From Garcia nutans (lineage: Eukaryota > Streptophyta > Magnoliopsida > Malpighiales > Euphorbiaceae), in NCBI GenBank assembly GCA_947685225.1, contig CANTUV010000010.1, positions 1,612,001-1,676,000 of the forward strand: DNA of 64,000 nt, written 5' to 3'. The notes under the pieces were generated by a model. That model was not told the origin of the DNA, did not search any database, and was given only the letters and a program-made list of their open reading frames with translations. The position numbers and the translations under genes were made by a program. Positions 23,521 to 36,019 of this stretch are shown piece after piece. Positions within the stretch are counted from its first letter, which is position 1, and every line of letters starts with the position of its first letter.

Positions 23521-25380
23521 CTTAAATAGTTGGGTCCAGCTGTCCAAGTTCCCAAATGGATCGGGCTTTTGTTTTTGTCGTAGAATCTAAATGTCACGGC
23601 CGCTTCTCAAAAACATGACACCATTTAATATATTTTTAAAATTTTTATTTTTTTATTAAAATTATTTTAATTATTTTAATATAAATTTATTATAAATTTT
23701 ATAAATTTTATAAAATTATTATAAATATATAATAAATTCTTTATAAATTTTTTATAAACTAATAAAAATTTAATATTTTGATAAATATTTTATAAATTTT
23801 AATATTTTAATAAATATTTTATAAATACGATAAATTTAAAATTATTTTAAATTTTTATTGTATTTTTTGTTAAAAGTCCTTCTGATTAGACCTGATCACC
23901 TTGACCAAGCCATCTCTTCAAGAGTATTTTTTTAGGCCCAACTCTAATTTAGTAATTTTCATACACACAATATAATTTTCATTTTACATTAGAATTATTT
24001 AAATGTAAAAAAGAAAAAAGAAAAAATTTAGGTTATTTATAAATATAATATATTTTTTAAAATATATTATTTATAAATAAAAAGTATGAAAATAATTTTG
24101 AAATTTAATTTTTTTAATTTATTCACAGATTAATTAGTTTAATTAATAAATTTTATTTTAATAAATTACAATCTATTTAATAGTTTAAATATAATTAAGT
24201 CACTTTATTTATATAATATAAAGTGTAATTTAGATGGTTAGGCACTTTGATTTTACACGCACAGGAGAGTGCTAGTACTATAATATTAAACATTCCCTTT
24301 TAAGTAAATTTTAAACATTCCTTATGTAATTCACTATAATATCTATCATCTTATTTTAAAGTAAAATTTTCCAATGATAACAGGTGAAATTTACTTATTA
24401 AAATGAGATTGAAAACTTTATTATTATAAAGAACAATATTTCGTATTGACATTTTTAGCATTAGTATAAAATTTCATTAAATAATTTTTTCCTAAAACAA
24501 AATTTTATCAATTTAAACTTTTCAAAGATAAAAGCATCTGTATAAAAAAAATGAAATTTATAAAAGATATTTAATATTTAAATTATCTTTCAACACATGT
24601 TGAATTTATTAATTTTTATTAAAAAAAATACAAAAATGCATATTGTCAACCAATAATATAAAAACATGTGAAAGAATACAAATTTTGATAAAAAAATTTT
24701 AAAATTTATTTTTCTCTTGTATAAAATTATAAATATTAATAAACTAATTAAAAACATTTATATAAGGTAATTAAAGTTGGTTGGTTAAAATCTTACAAAA
24801 TTAATGCATGGTTACTAATGTGATATAAACTCTTATTTTTATTTATTTCACTTGAGTATGTATGATAATTCTACGTATATTTATAAAATTATTTTTTGCC
24901 TTCATCCATCATGTGTTTTTTTTTTTTTTACAAAAAAAGGAACTTTACTAGAAAAACAAATCAAAATAACAAAACACAGGCAGTTAATAACAATTGTTAA
25001 TTGATAAGAGATTGATATTATTACGTAAATTAATAACTAATATTATTTACTACTTAACACCTATAAGTCATTATTTACAATTCTAATGATTCTGTCTAAT
25101 TATTATATTATAAAATAATCTAATATCTCAAAATATTAAATTTTATTAAAAATAACATAAAGACTAAAAATGTAATTAAAATAATAAAATTAAAAAATTC
25201 TAATTATAACAAATTTTAGGAGTGCATAATAATTTACTCACATAGAAAAAGAAAAGAAAATATTACTAAAATAATCAATATGAAATAAAAAAAAATACAA
25301 AAATAATGTTAAGACATAGCCGGCTCGAAAAAATTCACCTGAGTCAAGCTTTTGCTATTTTAAATTTATATAATGTCAGA
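23521..25380. other. AT-rich intergenic region between divergent genes
   Basis: Lies between the starts of the minus-strand chloroplast gene and the plus-strand hAT-derived gene. Repeated TATAAATTTTATAAA-type low-complexity sequence occupies 23640-23850. No exon, RNA gene or clear transposon is recognised. Confidence 0.5.
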
Positions 25381-25439
25381 TTATGATTTATAATTATCTG
25401 AGTCACTCGCTCCGAGCCACTCAGCTCGAGTTGCTTGTC

Positions 25440-26189
25440 TTGCTTCTTTTTCTTGAATTTCAGCATCTCACCCACTCCCACCAGCCGAGCCTATCTCTCT
25501 CTCTCTTCCTGGGTCTCTCTGTCACGCTCACACACACATGGCGTCAAAATAAGCCGTCAAGAAAAGAGAGAGATCCATCTAAACGAGCGTCGCGGCTCTG
25601 CAAACTAGTAAAAGCTGATGTTTTTCATTGTGTTTTTTTTTTTTGAAAAAAATTATTGTTTTGTCCTTTGCTTTTGCTTTGCTCGGCTCAGATCCGGCTT
25701 AGTTTGATCTAAGCAGCCAAATCTTCCTTTCTTTTCTTAGCTTCAATCTCCCTCCATTTTTCTTCTCTTTCCTGTCTCTCCTCTTTTCTTAGCTTCTTTT
25801 TGATTTCTGTGTTGATGGGTTTTTTTTTCTTCTGTTTTATTCTGTTCTTTCACTTGATGAATGCTCCAGGAAGAAGAGAGAAAAACTCATCAAATGGTTA
25901 GTTACTTTGACTAACTACCCAATTCAAAACTTTTCCCAATTTCACTTCCTGATTTAGTATTTACCTTTTTATGTTCTCGATTTTGCTTCTTGATTGAATT
26001 GGGAAGGATTTCTATTAGTTTGATCAAGATTTCGTTTTCTTTTGAATTTTTGGTTGGTAAGAGCTTAGATAATGCTTTGATTATATGTTGATGTATATGA
26101 ATATTTTTTATGAATTTCTGTAAGTAGCTCTTTTCCTAATGAGAAATGTTTCTTAGACGGGAACTGTCAGTGGGAGGCCTGCAAATTAA
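25440..26189 (+). promoter_or_regulatory. CT-rich 5' leader region of the hAT-derived gene
   Basis: Long pyrimidine-rich tracts (CTCTCT at about 25495-25510; TCTTCTCTTT-like at 25720-25800) resemble a plant 5' leader, and a leader intron (donor near 25900) is likely. An 87-codon ORF at 25383-25646 has no protein-like features and would at most be an upstream ORF. Confidence 0.35.
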
Positions 26190-28911
26190 ATGGACTGGAG
26201 TGTGAATAACGCATTTAAAACTTATAAAGGTACAATCTCTCAATTTCTCACCCTTTATGGTTAACGTGGGTTTCACTTCGTTTTTGTCTCTTTGAGAGAT
26301 TGACTATTCTTTTCCAATGCTTACTAAGATGCAAGCTTTTCTATATCATCGATTTTGATATTAGTAATTTTTGCCATGGAAGAAGGAAGCAGTGCTAATT
26401 GAATGTACATGGTTTTTTATTTGACTTTTGGGTTGTTGATTGAGGTTGAGCTACCAATATTTGAATTTATTTCTCGCTGGCTTAGAAAAAAAAATTTAGT
26501 TTTGTATATGAATCTTTGACAGCATTCCATTGCTTTGTATCATTAGATATGGAACCCAAATCTGTGATGGAAATGTCAATGATTCCAAATATTGATCCCA
26601 TAGATATTGGACTGGGATCTTCGGATAAGGGAAATGCTGTTGTCCCAACCAAAAGAAAGAAGACAATGACATCAGTTTATCTCAAGTATTTTGAGACTGC
26701 TCCTGATGGAAAGAGTCGGAAGTGCAAGTTTTGTGGTGAGTTATTCTATTGCAACTGCAACAGGTTAATTCCTTGCACCTGCTCTTTTTCGCCTTGTACC
26801 TTAGGAAAAAAAAAATCTGGCTCGTAAATTCTAGTACTTTGATGATGCGCTGTGAGCTATTCTGAACAGGATTTTCCAGATTATTCTTTTCTTTACTTTT
26901 TCCACATATTATTCTCAGATGAATTTCATTGTGCTATATGATGATAAGTGCAACTTTCTTGTGACTATAATATCTTCCTTTAATGGTGAAGGCAATTTGG
27001 GAAGGCACCTCAGTAATCGACATCCAGGATATGATAAGTCTGGAGATACTGTCACTAGTTCAGCTTCGCAGCCAATCCCTGTGGTAAAGAAAACTCAACC
27101 TCAGGGGAAAGCACAGGTGGATTATGATCATGTGAATTGGTTGCTCATTAAGTGGCTCATCTTGGCTTCTCTTCCTCCTTTAACCTTGGAGGAAAAGTGG
27201 TTAGCAAACACTTTTAAATTTCTGAACCCATCAATACAAATCTGGTCATGTGACAAGTACAAAGCAGTATTTCGTGAAGTTTTCAGGAGCATGCAGGAAG
27301 AAGTGAGGGCATCTTTAGAACAGGTTTCTTCTAAGGTTTCAGTCGTTTTGGATTTCTGGACTTCTTATGAGCAAATATTCTACATGAGTGTCACTTGTCA
27401 ATGGATAGACGAAAACTGGTCCTTTCAAAAAGTGCTTCTTGACATTTGTCGCATACCTTACCCTTGTGGGGGTTCTGAGATCTATCATTCCCTAACGAAG
27501 GTTCTTAAGATGTACAACTTAGAGAACAGAGTCCTTTCTTGCACTCATGATAACAGTCAGAATGCCATTCATGCTTGCCACACCCTGAAAGAAGATTTAG
27601 ATTGTCGGAAAGTGGGGCCATTCTGCTATATTCCTTGTGCTGCTCGTGCTTTGAATTTGATTATTGATGATGGATTAAGAACTACAAAACCAGTTATATC
27701 TAAGATAAGGGAGTTTGTGCTAGAGTTAAATTCTTCAGCAGAGATGGCAGATGATTTTATTCAATTGACTACAGCTTATCAGGAAGGCAGTTGGAAATTT
27801 CCTCTTGAGACTTCAGCAAGATGGAGCGGTAATTACCAAATGCTGGATCTTGCGCGCAAGGTACTTGCTCTTTCCTCTGAGATCTCTAGCATGACTTGTA
27901 AGAAAATTACTTACACTCTTAAACACACAATGACATGCACTTTGGAATTGATGTAGTTGTTAATATGACTAAACTGGGAATTTATTCACAAAGCAGGCCA
28001 GTAAGGCTATGGATGGTGTTTTGAGGAAATATGAGGAAATATTAGGCAGCCGGATGGTGCTGAGCTCAACAGAAAAGAATGCAGTCGGCATTGTGCATGG
28101 GTATTTGGAGCCTTTCTACAAAACCACAAATAACATATACACAAACAAGTTACTTACCATTGGATTGGTTCTCTTCTTCATGGATAATATTTCTGAGATG
28201 ATTACAATATGCAGAGAGTCTCGTCACAGTCCAGATTGGCTGAAAAGTGCTGCGGAAGAAATGGCCAAGAAGGCCAGGAGTTATAATAATCAGGTTTGCA
28301 ACATATTCACCTACATGACTGCAATTCTGGATCCCCGGATAAAAAGTGAACTCATCCCTGAAGGTCTTAGCTCAGGGAATTATCTAGATGAAGCCAGAAA
28401 CCATTTTATAAGAAATTACTCATCAAGTCATTTTCCATCTATCACAGCTGGATATGTTAGTCACGAGTTTGAAGATGGAGGCAGTGTTTCCTTTGCAGAG
28501 GAAATTGCTAGAAAAAAACGGAGAGCAAGCTTGAGCAATGCCACTGATGAGCTCACTCAATATCTATCAGAGCCTCCTGCTCCAATGCCAACAGATGTTC
28601 TGGAGTGGTGGAAGGTGAACAGCACACTTTACCCTCGGTTATCTGTGATGGCTCGGGATTTTTTGGCCGTGCAGCCAACTTCAGTAGCACCTGAAGAACT
28701 CTTCTGCAGGAAAGGTGATGAGATCGATAAGCAACGATTTTGTATGCCTCATGATAGCACACAAGCTATTCTTTGTGTTAGGTCATGGACTCAAGGAGGT
28801 AACAAGTTGAAATATAAGTCAACTGAGATAGACTATGAGAGGTTGATGGAACTGGCAGCTGCTGTAGCAGCAGATAACAATAATGCTGGGTCTGACAAAA
28901 AACAAAAATAA
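26190..28911 (+). CDS. Domesticated hAT transposase, DAYSLEEPER/At1g18560-like, BED finger lesion
   Basis: Exons 26190-26229, 26547-26735 (or 26763), 26992-27860 and 27997-28911. The first exon encodes MDWSVNNAFKTYK. The second gives MTSVYLKYFETAP and the first half of a BED zinc finger (CKFC); the third supplies its second half (NLGRHLSNRHPGY) and the RNase H-like core (VVLDFWTSYEQIFYMSV, CTHDNSQNAI, CAARALNLIIDDGL). The fourth ends with an hAT dimerisation region (ELTQYLSEP, DVLEWWKVN, YPRLSVMARDFLAVQ, SVAPEELFC). The CAARALNL box has Arg where active hATs usually have His, and no terminal repeats flank the gene; both fit a host-domesticated nuclear DNA-binding protein. Problem: with the ancestral donor at 26763 the frame is lost, because two bases appear to be missing at about 26738-26741. 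The GTGAGT at 26736 used as donor restores an open frame of about 670 codons but removes part of the BED finger. Confidence 0.75.
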
Positions 28912-29837
28912 GGACAGATGCATCGAAGAATGAGGAACACTAATTTTGATAGTGAAACGAAGCAGACAGCAATGTCTGCTAGTGCTACTAATCTAAGGTC
29001 ATATCCTGCTTAGTCTGTGACTTAGCTTCTGCTCGCTAAGAGGAAACTAATTTTCAGTATTTTTTTTCTTATTGTTGTATTTATCATTATTATGTATTTG
29101 TGTACAGTTCAAGCTAACTAGAGAGGCTAACAGAATAGATCTCTTATTATAATGTAAACACACAATTAGACAGCTTATCAAATCATAGAGCTGGTGTTTC
29201 CCTTTTTTTTTTTCAATGCAAATGCCTGTTTTACTTAAATGCATTGATTGGGATGACTCTTGCCTTACTATAGTATTTGAGCTTGGGATTTCTGTATTGT
29301 GATTTGATGCAAAGAAATGAACCTCAAAGTGGAACCAAATGAGATGTCCTTTCTTTACCATTATCTCTTTCTATAAGTTCATTGCTTCCTTAATCCTTAA
29401 TAAATAATAATGTAATAACATATCAAACGATACCGGAAGTAGTAAAGTGTTAAAGAAGTAACATCATTTCACAATAATGGTTAGTAGGCCTGTTCAAACT
29501 CAGAATGAGTAGAGCATTATCATGAAGGGGGGGCATTCAAGAAGGAAGATGAGACAATGAATAATTCACATATACAAGGAGAAATATAAATACAAGATAA
29601 CCACCTCCAAAACTGTCAGGAGAAGTAACCACCCCCACTCCCCTCCTGTATAAATTCACCAAAAAATGAATACACGTAAATTTGGCAAGGAATACAGAGA
29701 ATTATTGGGAGAAGACCGCAGACTGTGCTCTAAATTCTCTAATATCATGAATATAATTCCCGGATAGTAAGCGGGATTGCATAGCTGAAACTGAGGATGA
29801 AGACCTGTATTTGCTCAACAATAGCATCTGTTTTGAA
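28912..29837. other. Convergent 3' ends of the hAT-derived and eIF2B-delta loci
   Basis: Contains the 3' UTR of the plus-strand hAT-derived gene (probably to about 29150) and, from the other side, the 3' UTR of the minus-strand eIF2B-delta locus. No further gene is recognised. Confidence 0.45.
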
Positions 29838-31931
29838 CTATATCCACAAGTGCTCTCTCGGATACTCACGCACAATAACAGGCACACTTGTAGGTGGGAT
29901 CTATAATATGAGCAATTAAAATAAATCAATAATAAAACATAAGTTAGGAGGAAATTGCAAGAATAGCACTGTAATCCAACTTCTCAAACTAGACATGCAT
30001 ATAAAAGGAGAACAACTTAAAAAGGGAATATCCAAAAATAAAAACAGAGGAGAGGGATAAGTGGGGAGATTTTAAAGAACATTTTTAAGCTCACAAAACC
30101 TTCCACAGCCATGCGAAATACAAGGCAACAATTAAACAATGACATGAAAGAAGGCCTAAATATAAAAAATCTGTTACTTCCTTCCCAATGTTTAATTTCA
30201 CCCACAGCAGCCAGACTTGCAATTAGATTGAAGTCATTAAACTTTAATTTGTCTCTAGACAATCACAAACTCGATTTTTTTTCTTTTTTTTCGAAATAAC
30301 AAACCTTCGATTTTTACAACAAAATCAGTAAAACCAAAATTCTGATAAAATTCAATGAAAATTGTTAATGCTTCAACCATTTTAAAAAAGTGTGAAGTAA
30401 GAAGAAAAAGAATATCAAACATACTTTACCTAAAATATTTCAAATATTTGAAAGAGAATATTTCAAACATTTTAGAAGTTCAGCACATACTTTTGGTTTG
30501 AATCTGGCAGAATTTTGATTTCAGTCAATCTATTGTTGCAGAAATCAAATTTGAGATTTTTAAGTGAAAAATTGAAATTCACTGGCTTCAATGATATATT
30601 GCAAGTTCAGCAACTACGGATGAAATTTACCTCCATGTTAGCAAGTTAGTGAAATGCTTATTCATGGTTAAGATCCAGCCAACTTAATTCCAAGTACTTA
30701 CCATGCCATAATCGGTGACAATCATAGAGATATATTCTGAAGGAGTGGTATCATAACTGTTAAACTATAAGATCAACATATGTAAATTCAGCATCTGTTA
30801 TGAAAAGAGTCTTTTTTTCCTATTCTTATAGTCATAGAACATACTGAACCTTACATCAAATTTAAAAGCTGAAAATTTTCCTTATCAGCCAGATTATCCA
30901 GGTAATTTAGATCCATTCTTCCAGAAACCTTTGCAATAGCATTAGGATCACCTGCAAGAAAATTGAGGATACCTTTTCATAATCATTTCTCAAACAAAGG
31001 ATATGTAATCAATGAAGAAAGAACCATAGATAGCTACCATAGAAGCACTTACCTAGTTCATTTGGGCAAATTGAATCAAGTTGGACCCTATCATGAAATT
31101 TATATGCTTCACAACATATTAACACTGGAACACGGAATGCATGAGCAACCATAGCAACACATGCAGTCCCAACCCTCGAATACACAGTCCCATTGGACAA
31201 TACAGAGGAAGCCCCCAGAAAAACTCTAGTGACTTCCTGCATGATATAAGAAACAGCATTTATGTGAGTATATGTACAACTGATGCCCTTTGCTACCAGC
31301 CTACGAAGTAAAGCTTGGCCTTCAAGTTTAGGACGTGAGTCCACTATCACAACCCGGAACTGTTTCCCAAGGTCATGTGCATATAACAGAATCATCTCAA
31401 CAACACATGATGATCCGTATGTGAGAAGAACATCCCCATCCCTTACCTTTGAAGCAGCATGTCTGACTATCACCTTGTCAGCAAGTACTATCTTCTCATT
31501 TATGAAACGATCAATATCTGAAAAAAGGGACGCTTTCACTTCTGATTCAGAAAGAGTTAAAGGAGATTTTGCAATACGACTTTTCAGAAACCTAATGGCG
31601 TTTTCCATGCTCATTGAAAGTGGACGGCATTCGATCAAAAAGGAAACGTAACTGCCAAGTTTTGCAGTTAAATCCCTGGTAACAGATTTTTCTGATGGTG
31701 TGGAGTAGTCTTTAATGACTTCCTGAAATGCCCGTAGCATTGCGATACAATGAGCATTATCCCCAGAGATATCTCCTGCCAAATACTGTAATCCAACCTG
31801 ACGATAGTTCACAACTGCACCATTAAACAAGGCTTACAAAACATTCCCAATGCCAAGAACATAACATGGTGTGGACTGGATCCAATAGCTTGTAAATAGG
31901 CAAGATATTTTTCCACCACCACATCTTTTAT

Positions 31932-32235
31932 CTAGTCCTCAAAATATGGTTATTGCTCATTTAATGTTTATTTTAGTCCCTACTTAATAAACTATCATCA
32001 ATCAAAATAAGAAAGAAAAAGCCAACCAGATTCATGTTATTTAAATTGAGCAGAGGCTGCCAGACAGACATGAGGTGCTTCATCTAGTCCTCAAAATATG
32101 GTTATTGCTCATTTGATGTTTATTTTAGTCCCTACTCAATAAACTGTCATCAATCAAAATAAAGAAACAAAAAGCAAACCATATTTAAGTTATTCGAATT
32201 GAGTGAAGGCTGCTAGACAGATTTGAGGTGCTCAA
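31932..32235. repeat. 152-bp tandem duplication in an intron
   Basis: CTAGTCCTCAAAATATGG and the following roughly 150 bp occur at 31932-32083 and again at 32084-32235, with scattered substitutions. The pair lies in the intron between exons 3 and 4 of the eIF2B-delta locus. Confidence 0.85.
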
Positions 32236-34940
32236 CATGGTGATCTCAAGATACTCTACCTGCAAAACATCTAATGCTCCAGAGATTTACAGTTTCTCAA
32301 AACTCAATTCATATTGAGAAAATGTCATGGCCCATACAAGTGGTCAACAGACAAAGTATGGTGCTGTAAGAAAAAGAAGAATATAAAAAGTGCTTTGTCT
32401 GCATAAATTGCAGGAAACCACTGATCAAAGAGCAATGTCACACTGGCACCTGCCAAACATACTTCTCCAACATGTTCCCAGTGCAATAATACTTTCAGGA
32501 AAATGTTTACAAATATAAAATTAGATGAAACTAAGACAACACTAACAATGCACATATAACTAGGATAATAAAAATAAGATTAACATTATAAGTGCAGCCA
32601 TGCCTTTCATATCACTGCCATGTTCATTGATTTGTGATGTATCAGTCCATTTTATTCTGTGTTTGTTCTAGAGATTGTCCAAGCAACAGTAATCATAAGT
32701 TCAGGACTCATGTTTGGAATTCATAGTTTGAAGATGATCAATCCTATAAAATACTTGACAGATGAACAGGCCTCAACCGGTTACCTAGTTTAAGCACTAC
32801 CTTATAAACAGCAGGATGCATTGGATCAAGTTGGAAAATTTTTTACTCAAGATCGGGAAGCTGAGTTCCATGTTCATACTGAGGTAAGTGCTTAAACAAC
32901 TCAACCCTATTCCTAGCTTCAGTTTGATTGACCACTGCACGCTTTTTAGCCTTTTCTACTCGATTCTTATCATCAAATTGCATGCATGGCGCAGGGCCTT
33001 CTTTCTTCCTCTCTTTCTCAGGGGGGCGATCAGCTCCTTTTCTTTCAGAAGCTGCAATTGATGGTGTAGTTGGAGGAACATCATCTTTCTTTTGGGATGG
33101 CTGCTGCTTCACAGGTTTACGGGTAGCTGCTCCCTCAGATGAAGTAGCAGGTTTACGAACAGCTTCTCCTGTGGCTACAAAACTTATGATGAGTTAGGAA
33201 CATGGAATTTAAAGATGCGCACAGATTGACTGAGAGCCCTTACCTTTATATTCAATATTTGATCAGTTGACAAAGATTTGACAATAAAATATCCAGTGTA
33301 TCATATTTGCAGATGAGTTGGGAGTTAATAGCAAATCACAGGTGGGAGTTAATAGGAAGTTAGTTACAGAAAAAAATCCCAGAGTCTAGGAATTTCAAAC
33401 AGGGTAGAATCAGAAGAGACTGTAGATATTGCAAAAAATAGGCAGTGAAACGAGGTGGGATTAGCTTTGATGGCACAAAGGCCACAAAGAACACACATTT
33501 CAAAAATATAGGCTCTTATCATAAAAAGAGATTGGTGGAGAGGGGAATATCAACCATATGATTATAATGGTAATAGAACTAATGAAAAGGCAAAGTGTGA
33601 CAGGACTCGTCTACGATAAAAATACTAGCTGAGCGGTAATTATATAGGACCACAAATTGACCTGCTATTGCATTGGCAGCATGCAGCCAATCATTGATCA
33701 TCGAAAAAAAAAATATGTCCAAAATTTTGACAAGGCAAAAATAAGGATATCAAGATGAACACATGAAAAAATACAATAATGGGTTGGAGAATAAGCGAAT
33801 ACCTTTGTAGGAAGGAGGATGGGCACTTGTTTGAAAAAGAAAATAAGAGGAGACAAGTAAAAACCAACCAATATGCTGCCACAAATGGTTGAGCTCTTGA
33901 AAAGTAGGAGATAAGGAAAGGAATGGCAAAGCTAATATGACATGGATAAAAGTAGGGAATGAAGATTTAACATACACTACATCTTTCTAACGACTTTGAT
34001 CTTAACTGCGTCAATAAGGAAAATGGATCCAAACAGCCAACTCCCAACTCAATTGAATTAAAGTTTAGTTGAGTTGAGATGAATTTTGTACTCATATAGC
34101 CCAACAGGATTGATAATAAATGCAAAACAACTGAATCAGTGAACTTATTCCACATTTGAGAAATAATACTGATACTGGAAAGATTGATCCAAAAAATTTA
34201 AAATAGAAGAAAAAGATAATTTTTCAAACCTTTTGCAGCAGCTTTTGCAGCTCGTTGTGACTCCTGCAAGGCACGTCTTTCAGCCTTTGTGGTTTTTACT
34301 TTCAGTGGCCTTGAACTTGATTGCGATTCATTTTGGAGCTCCACACCAGCTGTAACACCCCTATATCCCGTATACGTACACAGCATGCTTATACGATCGT
34401 AATATACGTATACTGAATATAGAAAATGCCACAGTTTATAAAATACACAAGTCATAACTCGAAAAGAAATAAAATAAATATCAAAGGTTTAGAATAAATT
34501 CATAAAACATAATAGATAAAAACGTTTATTAATACGCAGCGGAAATTATAACAAATACTTACAAGAACACATACATTAAAAATCAAAATTTACAAAACAT
34601 GAAATATATACATGATTGGCAGCTTGACTCTCTGATCTTTAAGCTCTAGGCCAACTCTTCAAGCATAAACTCAACTAGGTCTAGAGGAATCTTCCGTCTC
34701 AACCCTATCACCTGCGCGATAAATCACAATCGCGCTAAGCCAACGGCTTAATGGTATAAACCATAATGATATTATGCAATGTCAATATCAATGTCATACA
34801 TTCAATAATAATAACATAGACACACATGGGCCCAATAAGTATTTAATATGATATTCAAAGTTCAGAGTTACTGCTTTGGTCTATAATCACAATGATCAAG
34901 CCCGTAGGCAATATATCTCATATCTCTATCCATGGATAGT

Positions 34941-35193
34941 GTAACAGACCCAGTCTCTTGGACCATCAACCCAATAAACTTGAGGAGATCCTCAACCCGG
35001 CAAGACTGTTACTAGTAACAGACCCAGTCTCTTGGACCATCAACCCGATTGAAATCGAGGAGATCCTCAACCCGGCAAAACTGTTACTTTTCATATATTT
35101 CATATTCATAATTCATATAGTGTAACAGACCCAGTCTCTTGGACCTCAATTCAACTCAAAGTGAAGAGATCCTCAACCCGGCAAGACTGTTAC
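34941..35193. repeat. Three-copy 73-bp repeat with palindromic ends in the solo LTR
   Basis: Copies at 34941-35013, 35015-35089 and 35122-35193 each begin GTAACAGACCCAGTCTCTTGG and end CCGGCAAGACTGTTAC (second copy AAAACTG). GTAACAG and CTGTTAC are inverted, so each unit can fold on itself, and GAGGATC-type motifs recur inside. Confidence 0.9.
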
Positions 35194-35729
35194 CTTTCAT
35201 AGGCATGCCACCAAACCCAGCACTCTGAAAATTGAATAACATATTAGGCATACAATCAATTCACTTACCTCTTTACCATTCTCTTTCTCAATTCATGTCT
35301 TATAAACAATTAGGCAATCATGCCTCCAACATCATTTACAATATCATAGTCAACCACAATGGCTTCACATTTCATTCTATTTCAATTCATATTCAAATAC
35401 TCATAATCAATATACATATATCATATTGCATTTCACAAAGTTCACATTGTATAAAACATAACATTATTTATATATATCAACAATGCAATAAGATTCCTTA
35501 GTACATTCATACTCAAATGTATAAGTTCCAAAATCACATGAATGTATGCAATAATGCAAGGTTTGTACTTACCTCAAAACAACTCACACAACTCTATTGA
35601 CTTCCTCTTCCAAAATCCTTCACTTCTTAAATTATGGCAAATCACCTTCTTCACAACCTATTCCAAAAGAATGATGAAACCCACATGAGATCATAAGGCT
35701 AAGAACCAACTAGGGCAAACTCTAAACAT

Positions 35730-36019
35730 GACACGCTCAACCACACGGGCGTGTCCCTGACCGTGCCCTAACTCCACAACACAGAAGCTTTTACACGCTC
35801 AGAACCACGGGAGTGTCACTGGGCGTGTAATACATTCTGCCTCTCAGAAATATTGACACGTCCAACAACATGAGCGTGCTCATGGCCGTGTCAATTCCCC
35901 AAAAACACAGTGGCTATGACACGTTCAATAACACGGGCGTGTTACTGGTCGTGTCAAACCTACTGTCACACAGAACAATTGACACGCCTAAAAACCTGGA
36001 AGTGTTCGTGGGCGTGTCA
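35730..36019. repeat. Five-copy 63-bp repeat bounded by GACACG/CGTGTC in the solo LTR
   Basis: Units start near 35730, 35791, 35854, 35918 and 35981. Each has a core of the form ACACG..CAA..ACACGGGCGTGT followed by ..TGG.CGTGTC. Each unit is a series of short inverted repeats and is much more GC-rich than the surroundings. Confidence 0.85.

Noticed and set aside
25383..25646. 87-codon plus-strand ORF before the hAT-derived gene
   Set aside because: Lies in the CT-rich leader region, no recognisable domain and no junction to the downstream frame.
26764..26991. Retained intron as coding sequence of the hAT-derived gene
   Set aside because: A plus ORF starts here at 26919 and joins exon 3 in frame, but the upstream part has stops and the family sequence continues directly at NLGRHL.
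34941..36019. CRISPR-like regularly spaced repeats
   Set aside because: Units are diverged, of differing spacing, and lie in an LTR of a plant nuclear retroelement; there are no cas genes.
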